The notes beneath the pieces were generated by a model that was not told the origin of the DNA, did not search any database, and was given only the letters and a program-made list of their open reading frames with translations. A DNA stretch of 44,114 bases, taken from assembly GCA_002722515.1 (NCBI GenBank), contig PBMH01000050.1, positions 1 through 44,114 of the forward strand. The letters run 5' to 3'. A program made the translations under genes and the position numbers. The stretch is from Alphaproteobacteria bacterium (GTDB taxonomy: Bacteria; Pseudomonadota; Alphaproteobacteria; UBA6615). How positions within the stretch are numbered: the stretch's first letter is position 1; every line of letters begins with the position of its first letter. Shown here piece by piece: positions 8,674 through 15,989 of the stretch.

Positions 8674-9890
8674 GTTGTCTCCGGCCCAGCGACCACGCCG
8701 GTGTCATGCAGCTTACCGATCTCCCCGTCCGATAGGCCGAGATCGCCCGATAATATTTCGTCAGTGTGTTCGCCCAGCAGCGGAGCGCGTGGCACCGTGC
8801 GGGGGACGGCTGTGAAGTTATTAGGGGTGCCTGCTGCAATATAACGGCCGATACCCGGCTGGTTGATCTCGCGGAACAGCGGGTTCGCCGTAGACGCCCG
8901 CGGATCCTCCGCTACCATTTGTTCGAAGGTCTGATACGGTCCCCAGCAGACGTTATGCTCGTCAAAAATTGTACGGATTTCGTTTAGCCTGTGGGCTGCA
9001 CACCAGGTGCCGACATGCTTGTTGATTGCTTCGCGGGCGGCGTAACGATGTTCCTCGAGTGTGAAGTCCATGCCCAGCTCTGCCTCCAACGCTGCGAATT
9101 TCTCTCCGGTGTGTGTTGCCTCTAGTAGTTTTTTCCACTGATGCACCGACACGGCAATAATCATCACCCGGCGCCCGTCTGCCGTAGCAAAGTCGCGGCC
9201 GTAGCTGCCATAGACGTCGTTGCCGATATTAGGCCGAGATTCACCTTTCATCTGGACTTCGCCGATGTAACCGAGATTGCCCACGGTGGCGAACGCCATG
9301 TCGGCTAGGGACAGTGAGACATATTGGCCTTCACCGGTGCGGGTTCGGTGTCGCTCCGCACCGAGCAATCCAGTTGCGGCAGCGAACCCTGTCGACACAT
9401 CCCAGCCGGGTAAGACGTGGTTGACAGGGTTGGTGTCGGCATCCGGACCGGTAACGAAAGGAAAGCCCACGGCGGCATTTACCGTGTAGTCCACGGCGAC
9501 CGACCCGTCCGGGTTACCGATGATGTTGAGCGCGATCAGGTCGTCGCGCTTTCCTTTTAATGTCTCGTAGTCTAGCCAGCCGCGCATGGGAAAGTTGGTT
9601 AATAAGATACCTCGGCCCTCTCCGGGCTGGGTAATCAGTTCGGTAAGCAGTTCTTGGCCCTCGGGCTTGCGGAAGTCCACAGCGATCGACCGCTTGCCTT
9701 TGTTCATGCCGGCCCAATAGATCGAGTTGCCGTTCTCCATAACTGGCCAGCGCCGATAGTCGATACCGCCACCGACCATATCGAAGCGGATTACGTCGGC
9801 ACCCATCTGGGCGAGCGTCATTCCGCAGGTGGGCGCGGCCACGAAGGCGGAGCCCTCAATAACCCGCAATCCGTTCAATACGCCGCTCAT
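8670..9890 (-). CDS. mct: CaiB/BaiF family III CoA transferase, mesaconyl-CoA C1-C4 transferase-like
   Basis: A 406-residue family III CoA transferase. The N-terminus (LNGLRVIEGSAFVAAPTCGM, then LAQMGADVIRFD), the NKGKRSIAVDFRKPEGQELL segment, and D164 in HVLPGWDVSTG, at the place of the family catalytic Asp, are visible. The overall pattern, including GGGIDYRRWPV and the RLGEHTDEIL-type tail, resembles mesaconyl-CoA C1-C4 CoA transferase of the Chloroflexus 3-hydroxypropionate bicycle more than CaiB or Frc. It would move CoA within mesaconate from C1 to C4. It is the first gene of the unit and overlaps the mcd-like gene by 4 bp, and the product of that enzyme would be its substrate. The family is certain; the specific activity is inferred from similarity plus context. 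Confidence 0.8.
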   Translation of the reverse strand: MSGVLNGLRVIEGSAFVAAPTCGMTLAQMGADVIRFDMVGGGIDYRRWPVMENGNSIYWAGMNKGKRSIAVDFRKPEGQELLTELITQPGEGRGILLTNFPMRGWLDYETLKGKRDDLIALNIIGNPDGSVAVDYTVNAAVGFPFVTGPDADTNPVNHVLPGWDVSTGFAAATGLLGAERHRTRTGEGQYVSLSLADMAFATVGNLGYIGEVQMKGESRPNIGNDVYGSYGRDFATADGRRVMIIAVSVHQWKKLLEATHTGEKFAALEAELGMDFTLEEHRYAAREAINKHVGTWCAAHRLNEIRTIFDEHNVCWGPYQTFEQMVAEDPRASTANPLFREINQPGIGRYIAAGTPNNFTAVPRTVPRAPLLGEHTDEILSGDLGLSDGEIGKLHDTGVVAGPETT

Positions 9891-9923
9891 CGTCTCTCCG
9901 TAAGCCCGGTGCTATTATGAGGC

Positions 9924-9935
9924 ATAGGCGCCTAT
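9924..9935. promoter_or_regulatory. Perfect 12-bp palindrome between divergent genes
   Basis: ATAGGCGCCTAT is a perfect palindrome near the middle of the 85-bp gap between the mct-like gene and the RraA-family gene. A dimeric regulator bound here could control both directions. No regulator is adjacent, so this is only a candidate operator. Confidence 0.35.
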
Positions 9936-9975
9936 TTCCATGGCGGGACTATATCATTTTGACGGGGTGTAACGA

Positions 9976-10617
9976 ATGCCTGAAGGTAGAAAACTCACTA
10001 TAGAACAGATCGCTATGGCCGTGACGCTTCCTTCCTCGACGATCCACGAGGCGGCGGGCAGAATTGGCGCCCTGCCGGCGGCAATCAAACCGGTCGCGCA
10101 AGGCATGACGGTCTGCGGGCCGGCCTTCCCGGTGAAGGGGCCGCCGCTCGACAACTTAGCGCTCCATTTCGGCATCGACGAGGCACAACCCGGCGACGTC
10201 ATTGTCGCCGACGTAAGCGGGCATTACGAGGGCGGCTATTTCGGTGAGGTTATGTGCACCTCGGCCCGTGCCCGGAAGCTCGGCGGACTGGTCATCAACG
10301 GCTGCGTGCGCGACGGCAACGAACTCGCCCAGATGGGCTGGCCGGTTTTTTCACGCGGGTTCGCCATGCGGGGTACCCTCAAGGATCCAAATGGCGACTT
10401 GTGCATCAACGAACGGATCGCTATTGGCGAGGTGATCATCGAGCCCGGGGATTTGGTGGTCGGTGACACGGACGGGGTGGTGGTGATACCCAAGGCGGCC
10501 GCGCCCAAGGTGATCGAGGCATCGATCAAGCGCGAGGCCAACGAGGTGGAGACCATGGAGCTGCTAGCTAAGGGTGAGACGACGCTAGTAAAGATGCGCG
10601 GGTGGGAGCGGAGGTAG
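9976..10617 (+). CDS. RraA-family aldolase (HMG/CHA aldolase-like)
   Basis: A 213-residue protein of the RraA / 4-hydroxy-4-methyl-2-oxoglutarate aldolase family. Residues GE at 90-91 and the R112-D113-x2-E116 motif (GLVINGCVRDGNE) match the metal- and pyruvate-binding signature of the class II aldolases; true RraA ribonuclease regulators usually lack the final acidic residue. Such enzymes split 4-hydroxy-4-methyl- or 4-carboxy-4-hydroxy-2-oxo acids to pyruvate plus pyruvate or oxaloacetate, the last step of protocatechuate meta-cleavage and gallate routes, and also decarboxylate oxaloacetate. It is transcribed away from the mct/mcd-like unit and converges on the cyclase with a 16-bp gap. The exact substrate is not assigned. 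Confidence 0.85.
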   Translation: MPEGRKLTIEQIAMAVTLPSSTIHEAAGRIGALPAAIKPVAQGMTVCGPAFPVKGPPLDNLALHFGIDEAQPGDVIVADVSGHYEGGYFGEVMCTSARARKLGGLVINGCVRDGNELAQMGWPVFSRGFAMRGTLKDPNGDLCINERIAIGEVIIEPGDLVVGDTDGVVVIPKAAAPKVIEASIKREANEVETMELLAKGETTLVKMRGWERR

Positions 10618-10633
10618 CTCTCCTGCGCGGCGG

Positions 10634-11416
10634 CTAGTCGAACAAAGCTACCGCCCGCGTCCAGCCGGCGGTGCCGCCGCGGATCTTCGTCGGGAAGCAC
10701 ACCACCGTGAACCCTTTGTCGGGCAGCTGCTCGAGGTTCTGCAGCTTCTCGATCTGGCAGTAGGGTTGCTCGATCCCGGCATAATGACCCTCCCAGATGA
10801 TCGAGGCGTCCTTCGTTTCTTTCCAGCGTTCCGCCGTGTGCTTGAACGGCACGTCCCAGGTCCAGGCGTCGGTGCCGCACACGCGCACGCCGCGTGAGGT
10901 GAGATACATTGTAGCCTCGCGGCCCATGCCGCAGCCGCAGTCGATATAGTCGTCCCGGCCATAGGCGGCTGCTGCGCTGGTGTTGACTATTACGATGTCG
11001 AGGGGTTGAAGTTCGTGACCGATGCGCTTGAGCTCGGCCTCGATGTCATCAGCCGTCACCAGATATCCATCTTCGAAGTGGCGAAAGTCGAACTTCACGC
11101 CCGGCCGTATGAACCAGTCGAGCGGCATCTCGTCGATTCCCGGCATCGGGTCACCGTTCTTGTCGACCGGGTGATAATGCTTCGGCGCGTCCACATGGGT
11201 ACCGTTGTGGGTCGCCAAAGTGATTGTCTCGTAGGCGGAGTAGAGGCCGCCTGGCAGATCGGCTGGATCGAGGCCGGGATAGTTCTTCTGTAGTCGGTCG
11301 AGATTGTCGCCGTGCGCCATCATCGAGATCTTCGGGCGCATGGGTAGAGGATCGACGATGAGCTCATCGTCGAGTGTCATGGAAATATCGATGATCTTCG
11401 CGGGGAGAGCGATCAT
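10634..11416 (-). CDS. Cyclase-family metal-dependent hydrolase (kynurenine formamidase fold)
   Basis: A 260-residue protein with the Mn/Zn-binding motif of the cyclase / arylformamidase family, HNGTHVDAPKH at residues 70-80. Members hydrolyse formamides, lactones, isatin or cyclic amides, or are polyketide cyclases. The opening IIDISMTLDDEL is the usual first strand with its conserved Asp. Length is in the normal range. It is alone on the minus strand between a convergent aldolase and a same-strand cupin 164 bp upstream. Given neighbours such as RraA, amidohydrolase and cupins, a ring-opening or lactone-hydrolysing step in a catabolic route is likely, but this is inference. Confidence 0.85.
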   Translation of the reverse strand: MIALPAKIIDISMTLDDELIVDPLPMRPKISMMAHGDNLDRLQKNYPGLDPADLPGGLYSAYETITLATHNGTHVDAPKHYHPVDKNGDPMPGIDEMPLDWFIRPGVKFDFRHFEDGYLVTADDIEAELKRIGHELQPLDIVIVNTSAAAAYGRDDYIDCGCGMGREATMYLTSRGVRVCGTDAWTWDVPFKHTAERWKETKDASIIWEGHYAGIEQPYCQIEKLQNLEQLPDKGFTVVCFPTKIRGGTAGWTRAVALFD

Positions 11417-11445
11417 GGTGGGGCCTCGTTTTGTTGTGATCGTAT

Positions 11446-11504
11446 TCGGGCGGGTTTGAAACCCGTCCTTACGTTTTTACTTTGTCACGCCCGTGCGCGC
11501 GGGC
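11446..11504. other. Two strong inverted repeats in the gap between cupin and cyclase genes
   Basis: The 164-bp gap holds CGGGTTT-G-AAACCCG, whose outer G/C pairs extend the arms to about 10 bp (near 11446-11466), and GCCCG-N6-CGGGC at 11489-11504. Neither is followed by a T-run on the minus strand, so they are not textbook Rho-independent terminators. They may separate transcription of the two minus-strand genes or stabilise the cupin mRNA end. Confidence 0.4.
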
Positions 11505-11580
11505 ATCGATAAATTCAGCGTTTTTTCGTGCGGGGTTCGGTGTTTATGGACTCGCGGTTGTGGTGGGGATGACGGCAGCA

Positions 11581-11970
11581 TTAGTCCTTCAACCCATAGG
11601 GGTTGTCCACCAGCTCTGGGAACATGTCGGTGCGCGGCGGGGAGAAGAACTCGACGATCTCGCAGTCCTCACGGTACCAAACCTCGTGCGCGATTCCGCT
11701 GGGGATGAGCACCAGGGAGCCCGCGCAACACGTCGCCTCCTCGCCGGTGCCGAACTTATAGTCGAAGCGGCCCTTCATCAGCCAAGTGATCTGCTCGTTT
11801 GGATGGGAATGCGCCGGTATATGGCTGCCGCCGTCGATCTTCGCCCAGAATCCCATCACTTGGTCGCCGCCCAGTACCTTCATCTCGCCGAAGGGCATCT
11901 TGTGGGCGGGGATGTCGTCGAGTTTGTGAATGAGGCTCGTGAAACGTGTGGTCTGCATGTCTTCGGCCAT
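11581..11970 (-). CDS. Small cupin-domain protein
   Basis: A 129-residue single-domain cupin. Cupin motif 1 (GSHIPAHSHPNEQITWLMKGRFDYKFG, with the His-x-His...Glu metal set) and motif 2 (CCAGSLVLIPSGIAHEVWY) are clear. Small cupins of this size act as sugar or lactone isomerases, oxygenases or ligand sensors. AGGAG sits 8 bp before the ATG. It is divergent from the GST gene. The short gap between them (11971-12075) contains TGGCC-N5-GGCCA at 12020-12034, a possible shared operator. No specific activity can be assigned. Confidence 0.82.
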   Translation of the reverse strand: MAEDMQTTRFTSLIHKLDDIPAHKMPFGEMKVLGGDQVMGFWAKIDGGSHIPAHSHPNEQITWLMKGRFDYKFGTGEEATCCAGSLVLIPSGIAHEVWYREDCEIVEFFSPPRTDMFPELVDNPYGLKD

Positions 11971-12075
11971 AGCGGCGCTCCTGTGATCCCGGAAGTTTCT
12001 CCGCTATGATCGCACCGAATGGCCGCGCGGGCCAAACCGCTTGCCACAAAGACACTGAGCCAACACAGGAAAGGA

Positions 12076-12963
12076 ATGACGGACATGGTGAAACTCGCCA
12101 TCTCGGACATTAAGACAACGGAGGTGCTCAATTGGGAGGGGCTGCACCTCTTCCACTTTATGGGTTCGTCCTGCTCTCAGAAGACTCGCATCGCCTTCGC
12201 TGCAAAGGGCGTGGAATGGGAAAGTCATCATGTAGACATTTCGAAGTTTGAGAACTTCACTAAATGGTTCATGGGCATCAATCCGCGTGGCCTGATGCCA
12301 ACCCTTGTGCATGACGGCGACGTCCATATAGAGAGTAATGACATCATCGAGTATGTGGACGGTGCTTTCGACGGCCCTAAACTGTTTCCTACCGATCCGG
12401 ACGAACAGGCCTTCATGCGCGAGTCCATGAAATACGAGGACGACCTGCATCTGTGTGTGCGCGCGCTTACCTTTCGCTACTTCCTGCCGGTCGAGATGAT
12501 GAAGAAGCCCGACGATGCAGTCGACGTTTACGAGGCAGAGGGCGCGGAGACCGTCGCCGGAGAGTTCGACGGGCGGAAGGCAATCGAGGTCGAGTTCTGG
12601 CGTAAGATGAACGCGAACAACGGCATCATCGACGAGCAGGTGATCGACGCCGTCGACCAGTTTCTCGTCGCGTTCGGTAAGCTGGAGAAGCGGCTCGAGC
12701 AGCACGAATATCTGCTTGCTAGTGGGATGACAGCGCTGGACATCGCCTGGTGGATCACGGTGTTCCGGATCACCAAGCTAGGGTTTCCGACCGAGCGCTT
12801 TCCGAAGCTGTTCATCTGGTATGGGAAGTTCCTGGCGCGCGAGGACTTCGCGCGCGAGGTTGCAGCCCCGTCTGAGGTTATGGAGATGTCGAAGAGGCAT
12901 CAGGCAGCCTATGCGGCCGAGGGTACGTCGATGCAGCAGCTGATGGCCGTCCACGGACGGTAG
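12076..12963 (+). CDS. Glutathione S-transferase family protein (long form)
   Basis: A 295-residue GST-like protein, longer than the usual 200-220. The N-terminal thioredoxin-fold domain starts LHLFHFMGSSCSQKTRIAFAAKGVEW; the Ser/Cys cluster there is the expected place for glutathione activation. NPRGLMPTLVHDG carries the conserved cis-Pro, and ESNDIIEYVD is the glutathione-contacting segment. A helical C-terminal domain follows (SGMTALDIAWWITVFRI). Two adjacent ATGs (here and 9 bp later) are both served by AGGAAAGGA; the first was chosen. Length and context with aldolase, amidohydrolase and cupins recall beta-etherase-type GSTs (LigE/LigF) of lignin-aromatic catabolism, but I cannot confirm that. 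Confidence 0.78.
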   Translation: MTDMVKLAISDIKTTEVLNWEGLHLFHFMGSSCSQKTRIAFAAKGVEWESHHVDISKFENFTKWFMGINPRGLMPTLVHDGDVHIESNDIIEYVDGAFDGPKLFPTDPDEQAFMRESMKYEDDLHLCVRALTFRYFLPVEMMKKPDDAVDVYEAEGAETVAGEFDGRKAIEVEFWRKMNANNGIIDEQVIDAVDQFLVAFGKLEKRLEQHEYLLASGMTALDIAWWITVFRITKLGFPTERFPKLFIWYGKFLAREDFAREVAAPSEVMEMSKRHQAAYAAEGTSMQQLMAVHGR

Positions 12964-13050
12964 GAGCGGCCACCAAGCCAACCGATACCATGTTCGGGTA
13001 GGTTTGAGGCTCGCCGCGGTGCTCGTCCGCGTGGGTCCACGGGACTCTCG

Positions 13051-13800
13051 CTACGCCAGCAGCGCCCAAGTGGACGAAACCGTGAGCAGCGCGAGCGCTA
13101 TGTTGCGGAATACCCGTTCGTTAGCCAAGGGGAATAGCCGCATGCCGATCCAGGTGCCAGCGAGGAAGGGTAGCGTAATCGCTGTCGTCTTCCAGATAAT
13201 ATTGGCGTCAATCAGGCCGTTTAGTGCGAAGGTTGCGGTGAGTCCCAGCAGGACCAGCGTGAAATAGCCGATAAGGTTCGCGCGTATCTGCGCCGGCGAA
13301 TCGCCGCTAGCCATCATGAAGAGGATCGCCGGCGGACCCGCGACGCCCGCCGCGCCGGCCAGCGTTCCGCCGACCATGCCAACGCCGATCTCGGGTCCGA
13401 GGCCCCGTGGGCCGCGATAGCGCCAACCGGTCCATAGGATGACGGCCAGCAACAGTACTATCACGGCGATCGCTCGGCGCATGTCATCGGGGTGCACTGC
13501 TACGAGAATCAGCGCTCCGAGCGGCATAAGGACCATCGCCGGTACGCCGAGCGCCCAGACCGTGCGTCGATGAGATTCCCGTAACGCGGTGCGGGCGAGC
13601 AGAAGTACCGGACCTGCCTCGACCAGGGCGGTTACCGGCACTCCAATCTGAGGGCCCCAGATCCAGCTCAGCATGGGTGCGTGTATCAACGCCGAGCCGA
13701 ATCCTGAGAAACCCCGGATTAGGCCACCGATGAACACGACAGCCGAGGCAAAGCATAGGTCAGGGCCGAATAGGGCTGGTGGGATCAGGCCTTCTAACAT
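13051..13800 (-). CDS. TauE/SafE-family membrane permease
   Basis: A 249-residue polytopic membrane protein of the sulfite exporter TauE/SafE family. The diagnostic first segment VVFIGGLIRGFSGFGSAL and the repeated motif GGTLAGAAGVAGPPAILFMM are present, with about eight hydrophobic stretches. The family exports sulfite, sulfoacetate or other organic anions. The frame is open 26 codons further upstream, but that would overlap the cupin gene. The chosen Met (MLEGLIPPALFGPD) leads straight into the first helix, although no good Shine-Dalgarno is visible. It is the last gene of the sulfurtransferase-flavin reductase-amidohydrolase-cupin row. The sulfur-linked neighbour makes a sulfur oxyanion substrate possible but unproven. 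Confidence 0.85.
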   Translation of the reverse strand: MLEGLIPPALFGPDLCFASAVVFIGGLIRGFSGFGSALIHAPMLSWIWGPQIGVPVTALVEAGPVLLLARTALRESHRRTVWALGVPAMVLMPLGALILVAVHPDDMRRAIAVIVLLLAVILWTGWRYRGPRGLGPEIGVGMVGGTLAGAAGVAGPPAILFMMASGDSPAQIRANLIGYFTLVLLGLTATFALNGLIDANIIWKTTAITLPFLAGTWIGMRLFPLANERVFRNIALALLTVSSTWALLA

Positions 13801-13840
13801 GGAGAAACGTGAACCATTTAGGAAGAGCGGTGGGAATAGA

Positions 13841-14422
13841 CTATTCCCCGAACTGGATGCCGATTCCTGCCATGGCATCCCGGGTCTTGCGGCCGAAGCG
13901 GCGCTCGACCTCGGCCCCCGCGGCTGCCGCGTGTATTACCGTGTCCTTGGTCTCGCCCGGGGGACACTGGATCGCCACAAACAGCCGCCCGAGGTCGGTG
14001 CCGATATTGCGGAACTCCCGGTAGACACCGGCGGGCACGGACACGAAGTCGAGCGGTTCGAGTATAATGGCGTTCGCGCCATTCTCGCCCCAAGTAATCT
14101 CGAACGTGCCCTGAATGCAGAAGAAGTTCTCCACCGTGGCCATATGCTTGTGAAGGCCCGAGCTATCGCCAGGTGGGCACTCGGCGATAGTGACCGTCAG
14201 GCCGTCGGCGCCCTTAACCGGGGCGATCTTGCTACGGCCCTCCCAGCCCTCGGGGCTCATGACCGGGAAGACATTGTCCGACGACATCATCTTCATGGCC
14301 TCGGGGTCGATGCCGTGGGCCGCGTTCATCGTGTCTTTGTATGGGACCAGGTCTACAAAGCGCGCCACGCGTTTGGTCATCTCTTCTGGCGACAGTTCGA
14401 TCTCATTTTTCGACATTGTCAT
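13841..14422 (-). CDS. Cupin-domain protein
   Basis: A 193-residue cupin. The start was set at the ATG whose ATGA overlaps the amidohydrolase stop, giving MTMSKNEIELSPEEM; a longer frame upstream lies inside that gene. A helical N-terminal section (about 60 residues, VARFVDLVPYKDTMNAAHGID) precedes the barrel. Cupin motif 1 appears as SSGLHKHMATVENFFCIQGTFEI, with His-x-His and Glu ligands, and motif 2 as LDFVSVPAGVYREFRNIG. Translational coupling to the amidohydrolase suggests a joint role, perhaps a dioxygenase or isomerase step. The precise reaction is unknown. Confidence 0.83.
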   Translation of the reverse strand: MTMSKNEIELSPEEMTKRVARFVDLVPYKDTMNAAHGIDPEAMKMMSSDNVFPVMSPEGWEGRSKIAPVKGADGLTVTIAECPPGDSSGLHKHMATVENFFCIQGTFEITWGENGANAIILEPLDFVSVPAGVYREFRNIGTDLGRLFVAIQCPPGETKDTVIHAAAAGAEVERRFGRKTRDAMAGIGIQFGE

Positions 14423-15246
14423 TTCTTTCGTGCTTGGTTGGGCCAGTCGATCCAGTCGCTCAGACCACGGCCCATGACCAGCTCCAAGTCGTCTCCCGAG
14501 AGCCAGTCCAGCTCCTCGGTGAAGTGAGTGACGCATTTGCGGTATGTGCAGGGGAGGCGGGTTAGGTCCGAGCCCCAGAACACGCGGGCGGGTCCGAATG
14601 CGTCGACGACGCGTTTCAGAGGATCGCTAGTGTTGGGCCAGGGATAGTCTTGGGAAGAGTAGGCGCCGAGCGTGCAGGCCTTGACCGAGACGTTATCGTA
14701 TTGGGCTAGGTTCAGCAGCACAGGCAGGTTAGCGAAGGCTTCCTCGTCGGTCGTGCGTCCGGGCAGGTCGAGATGGTCAACGGTCAGCCGCAGATTTGGA
14801 TGTGCGGTTGCGACCTTCGCCGTTTCCGCCGCGCTGCCGGCTAGCATAAACATCACCGGCAGATCTGCGGCCTCGGCAGCCGACCATAGCCATTCGAGTG
14901 CGCCGGATTTCAGAGCCTCCTGTTCCTCGGGTTTACCTAGGGTGAAGCGCAGGCCAAGCATGCCGGGCTGCGCCTTCCAGTCCTGCAGCTTCTCGGCACC
15001 CGACGGGTCGAACAGGTCGAGGCGTCCGAGTACTGCGATCCGGTCCGGATAGTCGGACGCGGCAGCGCAGGCCTGGGAATTGTCGTTGCCCATCCACATC
15101 GGTGGCACAACGACGGCGCGATCGATACCGGCCGCGTCCATTTCGGCGATCAGTTCAGCGGCAGTGTACTGCTCGACCATACGGTGCCAGGGATTGCCGT
15201 CTCCGCGGAAGCTCCAGAGATGTACCTGTGAGTCTGTAATTAACAT
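14419..15246 (-). CDS. Amidohydrolase_2-family TIM-barrel hydrolase
   Basis: A 275-residue protein beginning MLITDSQVHLWSFRGDGNPWH. D-x-Q-x-H at 5-9 is the modified first metal motif common in this subfamily of lactonases and decarboxylases. Other family landmarks are AAGIDRAVVVPP, the LGLRFTL strand, LTVDHLDLPG and the late RVFWGSDLTRLP, whose Asp is the usual catalytic or metal residue. Relatives include 2-pyrone-4,6-dicarboxylate lactonase, fuconolactonase and uronolactonases. A very strong AAGGAGGAGG precedes the start. A GC-rich stem sits just upstream in the 33-bp gap after the flavin reductase. Lactone hydrolysis fits the neighbouring RraA-type aldolase, but the substrate is inferred only. 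Confidence 0.85.
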   Translation of the reverse strand: MLITDSQVHLWSFRGDGNPWHRMVEQYTAAELIAEMDAAGIDRAVVVPPMWMGNDNSQACAAASDYPDRIAVLGRLDLFDPSGAEKLQDWKAQPGMLGLRFTLGKPEEQEALKSGALEWLWSAAEAADLPVMFMLAGSAAETAKVATAHPNLRLTVDHLDLPGRTTDEEAFANLPVLLNLAQYDNVSVKACTLGAYSSQDYPWPNTSDPLKRVVDAFGPARVFWGSDLTRLPCTYRKCVTHFTEELDWLSGDDLELVMGRGLSDWIDWPNQARKK

Positions 15247-15279
15247 GTCCTCCTCCTTTACGCGGGCCCGCAGGCCGCG

Positions 15280-15948
15280 TTAATCGTTCCTGTCGGCGTC
15301 GGGCTGGGCGTAGGTGCCCTTGTCCGGCCGTTTCAGGGCGATGATGTTCTCGGGTTCGATTTTGGCATAATCGAGATAACCGAGCCGCGCGATCATATCC
15401 ATCTTTTCCATGTCGACCATACCGTCCTTGATCAACGCATCGTTGATGTGAATGCCTACGACCGAACCGATTATCATATGGGACTGGGAAGCTATGCCCG
15501 GTGGTAGGTCTATGGTCTGCAGGTGCTTGCATTCGAGCGCGACCGGCGAGGCCTTCACGCGGGGCGGCTTCACGTTATGGCATTCGGCGGCCTCGAGTCC
15601 GGCTATGGCCATCTCGTCGACACTCGACGGTGCGTGCTCGGCCGTTGCAATCATTTCGTTGCGCAGACTCCAAGTGCACATGTTGAACACGAATTCGTCG
15701 GTCTCCTGTACGTTGGTGTAGCTGTCCTTCTTCTCTTCGGTGCCCGGCTTGACCGCGTTTGGACAGTACATTACGCAGGGTGGGTCACCGCTGAGCGCGT
15801 TGAAGAAGCTGAACGGTGCCAAGTTTACTACCCCGTCCGCACTGATCGTAGAAATCCAGCCAATAGGGCGCGGTACCACTAGTGCGTTGTAGACGGTGTA
15901 CTTGAAGGGGTCGGGCTTCATGCCGACTTCGAGGGGATTGAAGAACAT
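15280..15948 (-). CDS. Flavin reductase-like, FMN-binding split-barrel protein
   Basis: A 222-residue protein of the flavin-reductase-like (split beta-barrel) family. It begins MFFNPLEVGMKPDPFKYTVY and continues PRPIGWISTISADGVVNLAPFSFFN, the classic FMN-binding opening. CKHLQTIDLPPG and MIIGSVVGIHI are later core strands. Such proteins supply reduced flavin to two-component monooxygenases or act as stand-alone oxidoreductases. The nearest possible partner in this window is the luciferase-like monooxygenase about 12 kb away, so pairing is speculative. GGAG lies 12 bp before the ATG. It follows the sulfurtransferase on the same strand. Confidence 0.86.
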   Translation of the reverse strand: MFFNPLEVGMKPDPFKYTVYNALVVPRPIGWISTISADGVVNLAPFSFFNALSGDPPCVMYCPNAVKPGTEEKKDSYTNVQETDEFVFNMCTWSLRNEMIATAEHAPSSVDEMAIAGLEAAECHNVKPPRVKASPVALECKHLQTIDLPPGIASQSHMIIGSVVGIHINDALIKDGMVDMEKMDMIARLGYLDYAKIEPENIIALKRPDKGTYAQPDADRND

Positions 15949-15989
15949 GCTTGAGGTTGCTCCGGTACCTTTAGGGGGGTGACTAGTTT

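Noticed and set aside
10236-10880. A 214-codon minus-strand frame over the RraA-type aldolase and the cyclase end.
   Set aside because: It overlaps two well-supported genes in other frames and has low-complexity, Arg/Ser-rich sequence typical of GC-rich shadows.
11482-12009. A 175-codon plus-strand frame across the small cupin gene.
   Set aside because: It is the antisense shadow of a gene with clear cupin motifs and itself shows no recognisable domain.
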